This document shows positions 1 through 7,201 of a stretch of DNA of 26,319 nt, one piece after another. The position numbers and the translations under genes are program-made. A model generated the notes under the pieces. It worked only from the letters and a program-made list of their open reading frames with translations. It searched no databases and was not told the origin of the DNA. Source of the stretch: an uncultured bacterium (GTDB taxonomy: Bacteria > Bacteroidota > Bacteroidia > Bacteroidales > Bacteroidaceae); contig CAJMQT010000009.1 of the NCBI GenBank assembly GCA_905215655.1, forward strand, positions 1 through 26,319, read 5' to 3'. Position 1 is the stretch's first letter, and every line of letters starts with the position of its first letter.

Positions 1-2
1 CT

Positions 3-53
3 TTCACTGACGCACAGACATTTGGAACTCTCGTAACGAAAGCCTATGAATAA
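3..53 (+). CDS. Possible 3' end of an upstream gene (partial)
   Basis: Frame 3 is open from the window edge and ends in TAA at 51-53. It would encode the tail FTDAQTFGTLVTKAYE. The amino-acid mix looks protein-like and the gene would run in the same direction as the HIT gene that follows. Seventeen codons are too few to identify a family, and an open stretch of this length can occur by chance. The call rests only on an open frame touching the edge. Confidence 0.25.
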   Translation, partial: FTDAQTFGTLVTKAYE

Positions 54-90
54 TACAGGTTAATTGATGGTCAATGCGTTATGTTCTTAC

Positions 91-107
91 ACATGCCAAA
101 GGCATGT
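91..107. repeat. Short perfect palindrome (REP-like or terminator hairpin)
   Basis: ACATGCC-AAA-GGCATGT forms a perfect 7-bp stem with a 3-nt loop. It is followed by CCCTACCGGGC and, about 20 bases on, a T run. It lies between the possible upstream gene end and the HIT promoter, so it may act as a terminator or be a dispersed extragenic palindrome. The rest of 54-210 shows no coding signal that I can see. Confidence 0.4.
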
Positions 108-212
108 CCCTACCGGGCTTATTCCGTTTTTAGATACATGTTCCCGTTTACTCGTCACTTGTTAACTTTACGTATTTCCTCCCTTTTTATGCCATTATTC
201 CCGATTTTTTTG

Positions 213-220
213 TAAATTTG
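213..220 (+). promoter_or_regulatory. Predicted -7 box for the HIT gene
   Basis: TAAATTTG matches the Bacteroidota consensus TAnnTTTG exactly and lies 60 bp before the HIT start codon. No good TTTG is found 19 bp upstream (TGCC at that place), so the -33 half is weak. Confidence 0.5.
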
Positions 221-280
221 CCTTCGTATAAACCGTTTGAGTGGTTTCAGAGAACTTAAAAACCTAAAAACATAAAACAA

Positions 281-709
281 ATGAACAGTGATCCCAAGAC
301 TTGTCTTTATTGTCAGAACAATGAGACATTGCACAACCTGATGATTGAAATCGCACAACTCAGCGTTTCAAGAGTATTTATTTTTAAAGAGCAGACTTAC
401 CACGGACGTTGTCTCGTAGCTTATAAAGACCATATTGACGACCTTAACCTGCTGAGCGATGATGACAGAAATGCTTTCATGGCAGACGTCGCAAAGGTGA
501 CGAGAGCAATGCAGAAGGTATTTAATCCCGCTAAAATAAACTACGGCGCATATTCAGACACATTGTCACACCTTCACTTCCATCTTATCCCCAAGTATGA
601 AGGTGGTCCCGACTTCGGTGGCGTGTTCCGTATGAACCCGCAAGAGAAGTATCTCACCGACGCCGAATATGCTGAGATGGCAGAGGCGTTGAAGAAGGAA
701 CTTCTTTAA
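281..709 (+). CDS. HIT-family (histidine triad) nucleotide hydrolase/transferase
   Basis: This 142-aa protein is of normal length for the HIT family, cytosolic enzymes that hydrolyse or transfer nucleoside monophosphates from dinucleoside polyphosphates or AMP conjugates. The triad H-x-H-x-H is visible as HLHFHL at residues 97-102, with His99 expected to be the nucleophile. An N-terminal CLYC (Cys8, Cys11) could be part of a metal site as in some Hint/GalT relatives. The C-terminal stretch GGVFRMNPQEKYL fits the Bacteroidota branch. The ATG at 281 follows an A-rich leader and a clean -7 box. It appears to be a single-gene unit converging on tex through a long hairpin. The exact substrate cannot be told from sequence. 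Confidence 0.93.
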   Translation: MNSDPKTCLYCQNNETLHNLMIEIAQLSVSRVFIFKEQTYHGRCLVAYKDHIDDLNLLSDDDRNAFMADVAKVTRAMQKVFNPAKINYGAYSDTLSHLHFHLIPKYEGGPDFGGVFRMNPQEKYLTDAEYAEMAEALKKELL

Positions 710-712
710 ATT

Positions 713-791
713 AAGAATTAAGAGTTAAGAATGAAAGTTACCAAGTTAAACCATTTAAAAGGGTAATTTTCATTCTTAATTCTTAATTCTT
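713..791. terminator. Long heptad-repeat hairpin between convergent HIT and tex
   Basis: Arms 713-742 and 762-791 pair over 30 bases; the only two departures become G-U pairs in one RNA strand. The arms are built of short repeats such as AAGAATTA and AGAGTTA. The hairpin starts 3 bases after the HIT stop and ends 7 bases before the tex stop. It is well placed to end transcription from both sides, although no classical long U tract follows. Confidence 0.6.
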
Positions 792-798
792 CATTTTT

Positions 799-2928
799 TC
801 AACGCTTTCGCATTGACAATGAGATGCGGTTGCGCTTGCTGTCAACCTCCAGCACCCTTACCCTTACGTGCTGATGAAGATGAACAACGTCGTTAGGGTC
901 TTTCACAAATTTGTCCGCTAATTGCGAGATGTGCACCAGTCCGTCCTGATGGACACCGATGTCGACAAACGCTCCGAAGTTTGTTATGTTTGTGACAATG
1001 CCCGGCAACTCCATTCCTACTATCAGATCGTCGGGCGTGTTGACGCCGGCGGCAAACTCAAATTCCTCTATCTGCTCGCGCGGATCACGTCCGGGCTTCT
1101 CCAACTCCTTCATTATGTCCGTCAGGGTAGGCATTCCCACCGTGTCAGTCACATAATTTTTCAGGTCGATCTTTTCGCGTTTCGTCTTGTCGCCGATAAG
1201 CTCCGCCACGGTGCAACCGCTGTCTTTCGCCATACGTTCTACGGTCCGGTAGCTCTCGGGATGTACGGCGCTGTTATCCAATGGGTTCTTGGCTCTCGGT
1301 ATTCGCAGAAATCCGGCACATTGTTCGTATGCCGCCGGTCCGAGGCGAGGCACTTTCAACAGTTGTGTCCGGCTGCTGAAAGCTCCGTTCTTCGCGCGGT
1401 AATCCACAATGTTTTGGGCAAGTGTAGGTCCTAATCCGCTGACGTACGTGAGCAGATGACGGCTCGCCGTGTTGAGGTTTACGCCTACCGAATTGACGCA
1501 ACTCTCAACTGTAAGGTCAAGACTCTTTTTCAATTTCGTCTGGTCCACGTCGTGCTGGTACTGTCCCACGCCGATACTTTTCGGGTCAATCTTTACCAAC
1601 TCGGCAAGCGGATCCATCAGTCGGCGACCTATGCTTACAGCACCGCGCACGGTGACGTCTTCGTCAGGAAACTCGTCGCGTGCCGTCTTTGACGCCGAAT
1701 ATACCGAGGCGCCGTCCTCGCTGACAACAAACGTCTGCACCTTATGCCCGAAGTCAAGGCGTTTGATAAAGTCGTTCGTCTCGCGGCTTGCCGTTCCGTT
1801 GCCTATCGCTATCGCTTCAATGCCATAACGTTCCACCATTTTCTTCACGGCGTCAGCCGCCTGCGCCTGCTTGTTGTGCGGTGGATGCGGGAATATTGCC
1901 TCGTGGTGCAGCAGGCTCCCCTGATTATCCAGACAGACAACCTTGCAGCCGGTGCGAAATCCCGGGTCGACACCCATCACACGCTTCTGTCCCAACGGTG
2001 CCGACAGCAACAGCTGGCGGAGGTTTCCGGCGAACACTTTTATCGCCTCGTCGTCCGCCTGTTCTTTGCTCAGAGCAGCAAATTCCGTCTCGATAGACGG
2101 TTTCAGCAAACGTTTGTAAGAGTCTTCAACAGCCTCGCCCATCAATGTAGAGCAGCGGTTAAAGCCCCTTACGAAGATACGTTTCAGACGCTCTTTGCAG
2201 TCATCGTCGTCGGGCGAGATGCTTACACGCAGTATTCCGTCGTTCTCGCCGCGGCGCATGGCGAGCAGACGATGGGACGAACAGCGCCGCAATGGTTCGG
2301 AGAAGTCGAAGTAGTCGGAGTATTTTGCCGCCTCTTCGCTTTCCGCCTTCGCCTTGATAACCTTCGACGAGATCACAGCTTCACGTCTGAACGCCGAGCG
2401 TATCTGTCTGCGCGACCGCTCGTCCTCGCTGACGCTTTCGGCTATGATGTCCATCGCGCCTTTTATAGCCTCGTCAACGTCTTTCACCTCGCCGTTGACA
2501 AATCTCTCGGCGGCGCGTTCCGGATTGTTCTCCCGTTGCATCATAATTATCACCGACAGCGGTTCCAGTCCGCGCTCTCTCGCCACCTGCGCTCTTGTGC
2601 GTCGTTTCGGCTTGTAGGGCAGGTATATGTCTTCCAGCTCGTCCGTCTCCCAACAGTCGTCGATGCGCTGTCTTAGTTCCGGCGTCATCTTCTCCTGCTC
2701 GGTGATGGTCTTTACAATCGTTTCTTTTCTTTTGGCTATATCTTTCAGCCGCTCGTTCTGCTCGGCTATATGTGTTATCTGCACCTCGTCCAGTCCGCCC
2801 GTCCGTTCCTTGCGGTATCGGCTGATGAACGGAATGGTGCAGCCTTCTTCGAGCAGTTGCAGCGTGTTGTCCACGCCCTGCTCTTTGAGGTTAAGAAGTG
2901 CGGCAATTCTTTTCGTAAAAATGTTCAT
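799..2928 (-). CDS. tex: Tex-like RNA-binding transcription accessory protein
   Basis: This 709-aa protein is close to the usual Tex length (about 710-780 aa). The domain order is a helical Tex N-terminal region (about 1-310), a YqgF/RNase-H-like domain beginning with VMGVDPGFRTGCK (about 317-445), the VGQYQHDVD segment, helix-hairpin-helix motifs including TYVSGLGPTLAQNIVDYR (about 500-560), and a C-terminal S1 RNA-binding domain (GIVTNITNFGAFVDIGV to the end). Tex proteins bind nucleic acid and associate with transcription; they are related to eukaryotic Spt6. The ATG at 2928 starts MNIFTKRIAALL. An in-frame TTG three codons earlier (2937) is a less likely start. It reads as a monocistronic gene with its own -7 box. 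Both flanks carry long hairpins. Confidence 0.95.
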   Translation of the reverse strand: MNIFTKRIAALLNLKEQGVDNTLQLLEEGCTIPFISRYRKERTGGLDEVQITHIAEQNERLKDIAKRKETIVKTITEQEKMTPELRQRIDDCWETDELEDIYLPYKPKRRTRAQVARERGLEPLSVIIMMQRENNPERAAERFVNGEVKDVDEAIKGAMDIIAESVSEDERSRRQIRSAFRREAVISSKVIKAKAESEEAAKYSDYFDFSEPLRRCSSHRLLAMRRGENDGILRVSISPDDDDCKERLKRIFVRGFNRCSTLMGEAVEDSYKRLLKPSIETEFAALSKEQADDEAIKVFAGNLRQLLLSAPLGQKRVMGVDPGFRTGCKVVCLDNQGSLLHHEAIFPHPPHNKQAQAADAVKKMVERYGIEAIAIGNGTASRETNDFIKRLDFGHKVQTFVVSEDGASVYSASKTARDEFPDEDVTVRGAVSIGRRLMDPLAELVKIDPKSIGVGQYQHDVDQTKLKKSLDLTVESCVNSVGVNLNTASRHLLTYVSGLGPTLAQNIVDYRAKNGAFSSRTQLLKVPRLGPAAYEQCAGFLRIPRAKNPLDNSAVHPESYRTVERMAKDSGCTVAELIGDKTKREKIDLKNYVTDTVGMPTLTDIMKELEKPGRDPREQIEEFEFAAGVNTPDDLIVGMELPGIVTNITNFGAFVDIGVHQDGLVHISQLADKFVKDPNDVVHLHQHVRVRVLEVDSKRNRISLSMRKR

Positions 2929-2962
2929 TGTAAGCAATCTGATTAATTATTGTTTCAGATTG

Positions 2963-2970
2963 CAAAAGTA
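2963..2970 (-). promoter_or_regulatory. Predicted -7 box for tex
   Basis: On the minus strand TACTTTTG fits TAnnTTTG and is followed by C, as in other boxes in this window. It is 34 bases before the tex ATG. The -33 position reads TCAT, so only the -7 half is convincing. Confidence 0.45.
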
Positions 2971-3025
2971 ATGACTTTTTTAATGAAAAATGAAGAATGG
3001 GAAAATGAATAATGAGGAAACGTAA

Positions 3026-3068
3026 AATGGAAAATGGTGAAATAAAAAATATTTCACCATTTTCCATT
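3026..3068. terminator. Perfect 19-bp hairpin downstream of glutamine synthetase
   Basis: Arms 3026-3044 and 3050-3068 pair perfectly over 19 bp around an AAAAA loop. An outer pair (AATGAATAATG at 3004-3014 with CATTATTCATT at 3065-3075) adds repeat-like arms. It begins 15 bases past the glnA stop (minus strand) and lies upstream of the tex promoter, so it probably ends glnA transcription. It belongs to the same style of A/G-rich repeat hairpin seen at other gene ends here. Confidence 0.6.
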
Positions 3069-3082
3069 ATTCATTTAAATTA

Positions 3083-4585
3083 CTATCCGCAATGGAAGAA
3101 ACGCTCAACGACCTTCATCATCTCCTCGTCGTTGCCGTCGATGTCTTGGCGTAGTGTCAGGTCGTCATACGAACGGAGGCGACGTATGATACCGTCAATC
3201 ATTGCGGGACTGAACACGCCGTATTCCTCGTAAACCTTACGCTGGCTTTCAAGGCAGTCGGCAGACGCCACGCAACTGTCGGGCAGCTGTTTCAGGGTAG
3301 AGAGACGGTCGCGGTTTTCCTCGTTATGGATGTTTACGTTGACGTAAGTCTGCTCGGCAATGTCGAGCGCATTGTCCATTTCCAGACCGTGACGGCATGC
3401 CACGGCAAGTCCCGCGATAAGCTGATACACATCTGCCGAACCGTCAGCCGAGCGTATCTCAACCGTCTGTTTCTGCGTCGTGTCGAGCCGGCTTGTAGCC
3501 TCGAGCGGGTTTGCCTCTTTACACATGTCTGCGTTTGCCGACCAACCTAACGGCACACGGACGAGAACGGAACGGTTGCGGTCGCCCCAACAGATGTTCG
3601 TAGGCGCTTCCTGATGCGGCACGAGACGGAAGTAAGACGTCGGATTGGTGTTACCGAACGACGTTATCGACGGTGCCAGTTCCATCATTCCCGCTATGGC
3701 GCGGCGTGCAACGTCAGACAACTTGCCGTTGTCAAGCATCATATTCTTGCCGTCTTTCATTATCCGCATGTGGATGTGCAGTCCCGAGCCTGCCTTGCCT
3801 GTGGTTATCTTCGGTGCGAAGGTCACGTTGTAGCCCTCGCGGTGCGCCAAGTTTCGGATTATCCATTTCGCAACTGTCAGCTGGTCGGCGGCGTCTTCGG
3901 CTGCAACGGGCAGGAATTCAATCTCGTTCTGCTCGTAGATAAGTCCTTCACGGGTGAAGTTGCCCACCTCCGAATGTCCGTACTTAATTTGTCCGCCGGC
4001 TTGTGCTATGTAAGCCATGCACTTTGTCCTGAACTCGTTGAATTTGGCGTAAGGACTCGATTCGTGGTAACCTTTCTGGTCGGTTGCAGGATATGAGCCG
4101 TCGTCGGGCGCAATGACATAATATTCCAGCTCGCCCATTGCATGAAATTCCATGCCCGTTACTTCCCTGAATGCCTTGCAAGCCTTGTGCAAGGTTTGCT
4201 TCGGAGCGCTTTCCAACGGCTGTCCGTCTTTGTTGAAAAACGAGCAGAGCATGGACAGCGTAGGTATTTCGGCAAAAGGATCGACGAACGCCGTGCGGAA
4301 ACGCGGCACGACATACAGGTCACTGCTGTCTGCCGCGATAAAGGGGAACAGGCTCGATCCGTCCACCCGCTCGCCACAAGTAAGGATTGTTTCGAGGTAA
4401 GCAAGATTGTTGATTACGAAATTCAGAGTCTTCAAACGTCCGTCTCCAGCCGGATACATGAAGTTCACCATACGGATACCGTTCTCACGGATGAAGCGGA
4501 TAATGTCATCTTTGGTGAACTCGCTGCCGGGCTTTCCGAGGAATGCCACCGGTTGGTTGGGGCACAATTCAATTTCTTTATTCAT
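3083..4585 (-). CDS. glnA: Glutamine synthetase, class I-like
   Basis: This 500-aa protein carries the full catalytic set of glutamine synthetases, which make glutamine from glutamate, ammonia and ATP in the cytosol. Visible motifs are ELEYYV (metal ligands Glu152 and Glu154), HSEVG followed by EQNEIEF, GSGLHIHM, and the substrate/ATP segment RLVPHQEAPTNICWGDRNRS, then VEIRSADGSAD. In Bacteroidota the main enzyme is often the much longer GlnN type (about 730 aa), so this may be a second enzyme. The C-terminal part differs from enterobacterial GlnA: no NLYDLPPEE adenylylation loop is seen, so control by adenylylation is unlikely. A relative acting on another amine cannot be excluded. The ATG at 4585 is preceded by its own -7 box, and the gene is divergent from the SLC13 transporter. 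Confidence 0.88.
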   Translation of the reverse strand: MNKEIELCPNQPVAFLGKPGSEFTKDDIIRFIRENGIRMVNFMYPAGDGRLKTLNFVINNLAYLETILTCGERVDGSSLFPFIAADSSDLYVVPRFRTAFVDPFAEIPTLSMLCSFFNKDGQPLESAPKQTLHKACKAFREVTGMEFHAMGELEYYVIAPDDGSYPATDQKGYHESSPYAKFNEFRTKCMAYIAQAGGQIKYGHSEVGNFTREGLIYEQNEIEFLPVAAEDAADQLTVAKWIIRNLAHREGYNVTFAPKITTGKAGSGLHIHMRIMKDGKNMMLDNGKLSDVARRAIAGMMELAPSITSFGNTNPTSYFRLVPHQEAPTNICWGDRNRSVLVRVPLGWSANADMCKEANPLEATSRLDTTQKQTVEIRSADGSADVYQLIAGLAVACRHGLEMDNALDIAEQTYVNVNIHNEENRDRLSTLKQLPDSCVASADCLESQRKVYEEYGVFSPAMIDGIIRRLRSYDDLTLRQDIDGNDEEMMKVVERFFHCG

Positions 4586-4629
4586 GGTTAAAAAGGCTGA
4601 TTAATGTTTTTCTTTTGGTCAATACATTG

Positions 4630-4637
4630 CAAATATA
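4630..4637 (-). promoter_or_regulatory. Predicted -7 box for glutamine synthetase
   Basis: TATATTTG followed by C on the minus strand matches TAnnTTTG, 44 bases before the ATG. The -33 position reads GGTT, a weak match. Confidence 0.5.
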
Positions 4638-4759
4638 ACAAAGATTTCCGAATAAAAACCGAATAAACAATTAATTGTCTTTTATTTGTAAATTTTATGT
4701 AAGTCGTTAAAGGATAGTAAAAAACAAGGTCTCAGAATGTGAGAAAGACGGGAAATTAT

Positions 4760-4767
4760 TATCTTCG
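4760..4767 (+). promoter_or_regulatory. Possible -7 box for the SLC13 transporter
   Basis: TATCTTCG differs from TAnnTTTG at one base and lies 26 bases before the ATG at 4794. No convincing -33 box is visible. The glnA/transporter intergenic stretch of about 200 bp holds little else. Confidence 0.3.
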
Positions 4768-4793
4768 CATAATAATCAATCCGTCTAATTCGT

Positions 4794-6650
4794 ATGTATA
4801 TCACCCTTGTAATTCTTGCCGTGGCGGCAACATTCTTTGCATCGGGCAAACTGCGCTCTGACATTGTGGCGCTCTGCGCACTGATACTTCTCATCGCTTT
4901 GGGCATTCTTACGCCCGAAGAGGCGCTGTCTGGGTTCTCAAATCCTGTTGTTATAATGATGGTCGGACTGTTCGTTGTCGGCGGAGCGATATTCCAGACT
5001 GGGCTTGCCAAGATGATAAGCGGACGGATAATGAGGCTTGCCGGCAACAGCGAGTTGCGTCTTTTCCTGCTTGTCATGATTGTTACATCGGTAATCGGCG
5101 CCTTCGTCAGTAACACCGGAACAGTTGCTTTGATGTTGCCGATTGTTGTAAGTCTTGCAGCAAGAGCTCGCATCGACGCCGCCAAACTGCTCATCCCGCT
5201 TGCCTTTGCAAGCAGCTTGGGCGGTATGCTTACGCTTATCGGCACGCCTCCGAACCTCGTTATACAGGAAACGCTGACAGAATCGGGCTACGAGCCGCTC
5301 TCGTTTTTCTCATTCTCGCCAGTCGGCTTGATTTGTATTGTTGTAGGAATAGTGGTGCTCTTGCCTCTCAGCCGTATCTTTCTTGCCAAAAAGGGAGCGG
5401 GAGACAATGAGCGGGGGAAGAAGACCAAAAGTCTCGGACTGCTCGTCAAAGAGTATCATCTTACGGACAATCTGTCACGCTTTGTCGTGGAACGGCGGTC
5501 GGAGATAAGGGGTAAGACCGTCGCCGAGCTGGACATACGCAACCGTTACGGACTGACGGTGCTCGAAGTGAGGCGCGAAAGTGCCGTACATAACGGCTTG
5601 ATAAAAAGCGTAAATCAGCGTGCTGCGAGTCCGAAAACAGTATTACAGGAGGATGACATAATCTATGTTCTCGGCGAGAAGTCGCGGGCGGAACTGTTTG
5701 CAAAGGATTATTCGCTTGCAAATGCCAAGAAAATGTCTAACGACAACGGCGATGCCGGCGCCTTGGACTTTTACGATATCGGCATTGCGGAGATCGTTTT
5801 GCTGCAAACGTCGCGGCTTGTCGGTCGCTTGCTGCGTGTCTCGGGTTTTCGCGCAAAGTACAATATAAATGTGATTGGAATACGTCGTAAGGGCGAATAT
5901 ATCATGGAAGACCTGCCCAACGTCACTTTGCGCCCGGGCGATGTGCTGTTGGTGCAAGGTGCATGGAGCGATATCAGCCGTCTGGATAACGACGAAGACG
6001 ACTTTGTCGTGCTCGGTCAGCCCCTTGAAGAGGCCGCAAAGGTTACGCTCGATTACAAGGCGCCGCTTGCAGCCGTCATAATGCTTCTTATGATTGGAAT
6101 GATGGTTTTCGACTTCATCCCCGTCGCTCCGGTCACCGCTGTTATGATTGCGGGCGTGCTGATGGTGTTGTCCGGATGTTTCAGAAACGTTGAGGCGGCT
6201 TACAAAACGATAAATTGGGAGAGCATTGTGCTTATCGCGGCAATGATGCCTATGTCCGTCGCTCTTGAAAAGACGGGTGCTTCGGCGATGATTTCGCATT
6301 CGCTTGTCAGCGGACTGGGCGATTATGGTCCGTTCGTCTTGCTTGCAGGAATATATTTTACCACGTCTCTGCTCACAATGTTTATCAGCAACACCGCCAC
6401 CGCCGTGCTTATGGCGCCGATAGCCCTGTCGTCGGCAACGGAGTTGGGGCTTAGTCCTTATCCTTTCCTTTTTGCCGTGACACTTGGTGCAAGCATGTGT
6501 TTCGCTTCTCCGTTTGCCACTCCTCCCAATGCGCTCGTCATGCAAGCGGGTCGTTACACGTTCATGGATTATGTGAAAGTGGGGTTACCTTTACAGATAA
6601 TCATCGGCATCGTGATGGTCTTTGTCCTGCCGTTGCTGTTCCCGTTTTAA
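4794..6650 (+). CDS. SLC13/DASS-family transporter with two internal RCK_C domains
   Basis: This 618-aa inner-membrane protein has two membrane halves separated by a soluble insert. Each half carries the divalent anion/sodium symporter (DASS) signature: SNTGT at 106-110 with IGTPPN at 149-154, and SNTAT at 532-536 with ATPPN at 575-579. The insert (about 210-415) contains two RCK_C/TrkA-C repeats, seen as VVERRSEIRGKTVAELD...DDIIYVLGE and VVLLQ-like SRLVGRLLRVSGFRAKYN...LRPGDVLLVQG. This architecture is typical of the SLC13-TrkA_C group. Family members move dicarboxylates, sulfate or related anions with sodium, and the RCK domains suggest control by a small ligand. The substrate cannot be assigned. 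It is a single gene, divergent from glnA and convergent with the YjbQ gene through a long hairpin. Confidence 0.92.
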   Translation: MYITLVILAVAATFFASGKLRSDIVALCALILLIALGILTPEEALSGFSNPVVIMMVGLFVVGGAIFQTGLAKMISGRIMRLAGNSELRLFLLVMIVTSVIGAFVSNTGTVALMLPIVVSLAARARIDAAKLLIPLAFASSLGGMLTLIGTPPNLVIQETLTESGYEPLSFFSFSPVGLICIVVGIVVLLPLSRIFLAKKGAGDNERGKKTKSLGLLVKEYHLTDNLSRFVVERRSEIRGKTVAELDIRNRYGLTVLEVRRESAVHNGLIKSVNQRAASPKTVLQEDDIIYVLGEKSRAELFAKDYSLANAKKMSNDNGDAGALDFYDIGIAEIVLLQTSRLVGRLLRVSGFRAKYNINVIGIRRKGEYIMEDLPNVTLRPGDVLLVQGAWSDISRLDNDEDDFVVLGQPLEEAAKVTLDYKAPLAAVIMLLMIGMMVFDFIPVAPVTAVMIAGVLMVLSGCFRNVEAAYKTINWESIVLIAAMMPMSVALEKTGASAMISHSLVSGLGDYGPFVLLAGIYFTTSLLTMFISNTATAVLMAPIALSSATELGLSPYPFLFAVTLGASMCFASPFATPPNALVMQAGRYTFMDYVKVGLPLQIIIGIVMVFVLPLLFPF

Positions 6651-6674
6651 AATTGAAAGGTTGAAAAATTGAAA

Positions 6675-6750
6675 GATTGAAAAATTGAAAGGTTGAAAGA
6701 TGAAGTAAATGAAGAATTTTTCAATCTTTCAACCTTTCAATTTTTCAATC
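6675..6750. terminator. Perfect 27-bp repeat hairpin between convergent genes
   Basis: Arms 6675-6701 and 6724-6750 are perfect reverse complements over 27 bp with a 22-nt loop. The left arm continues a tandem run of 8-bp units (TTGAAAGG, TTGAAAAA, TTGAAAGA) that begins at about 6654, right after the transporter stop. The right arm ends one base before the YjbQ stop (6751). The position suggests a bidirectional terminator. Confidence 0.65.
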
Positions 6751-7158
6751 TTAATAAATCGTGGCAACGATTTTTCTCGGTCCGCCGTAGTCTCGGTATT
6801 CGCAGAGATATATGCCTTGCCAAGTGCCAAGGTTGAGGCGTCCGTCGGTTATCGGGATGTTGAGACTGACGCCCGAGATCACCGATTTGGCGTGACTCGG
6901 CATGTCGTCGCTGCCCTCCAACGTGTGAAGAAAGCCCGGTTGGTTCTCCGGCACAAGTTTGTTGAAGATGTATTCCATGTCGTGGCGCACGTCCGGGTCG
7001 GCGTTCTCGTTGATGCAAAGACCGCAACTGGTGTGCTTTACGAAGAGGTTGAGCATGCCCGTTTGCGGCAGCTCCGGCAGTTGTCGGCATATCTCGTTTG
7101 TTACAAGATGAAAGCCACGAGGTCTTTCCTGCAACGTTATTTCTTTTTGTTTTACCAT
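6751..7158 (-). CDS. yjbQ: YjbQ-family (UPF0047) protein
   Basis: This 135-aa protein matches the YjbQ/UPF0047 family over its whole length. Hallmarks are KHTSCGLCINENADPDVRHD (residues 41-60), GSDDMPSHAKSVISG (82-96) and LNLGTWQGIYLCEYRD (108-123). Conserved His42 and His89 are likely metal or active-site residues. The family is annotated as secondary thiamine-phosphate synthase because E. coli YjbQ replaces thiamine-phosphate synthase weakly when overproduced; the natural reaction is not settled. It starts 43 bp after the end of the TonB receptor on the same strand, with no clear promoter of its own, so it could be read through from that gene. The functional link is unclear. Confidence 0.9.
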   Translation of the reverse strand: MVKQKEITLQERPRGFHLVTNEICRQLPELPQTGMLNLFVKHTSCGLCINENADPDVRHDMEYIFNKLVPENQPGFLHTLEGSDDMPSHAKSVISGVSLNIPITDGRLNLGTWQGIYLCEYRDYGGPRKIVATIY

Positions 7159-7201
7159 GTTTTATTTTTTAGTTGACAAATAAAAAAACTTGTCTACATT
7201 A

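Noticed and set aside
1744..2676. Long open frame on the plus strand inside tex (310 codons)
   Set aside because: It is antisense to the conserved tex coding sequence; its translation is rich in Arg, His and Val with no family motifs.
5643..6545. Long open frame on the minus strand inside the SLC13 transporter (300 codons)
   Set aside because: His/Arg/Lys-rich antisense shadow of membrane-protein codons, no motif, and the transporter frame is continuous and conserved.
7159..7201. GACAA/TTGTC inverted repeat as a strong terminator after the TonB receptor
   Set aside because: The stem is about 5 bp with an AT-only loop and no U tract after it on the minus strand, so I did not list it.
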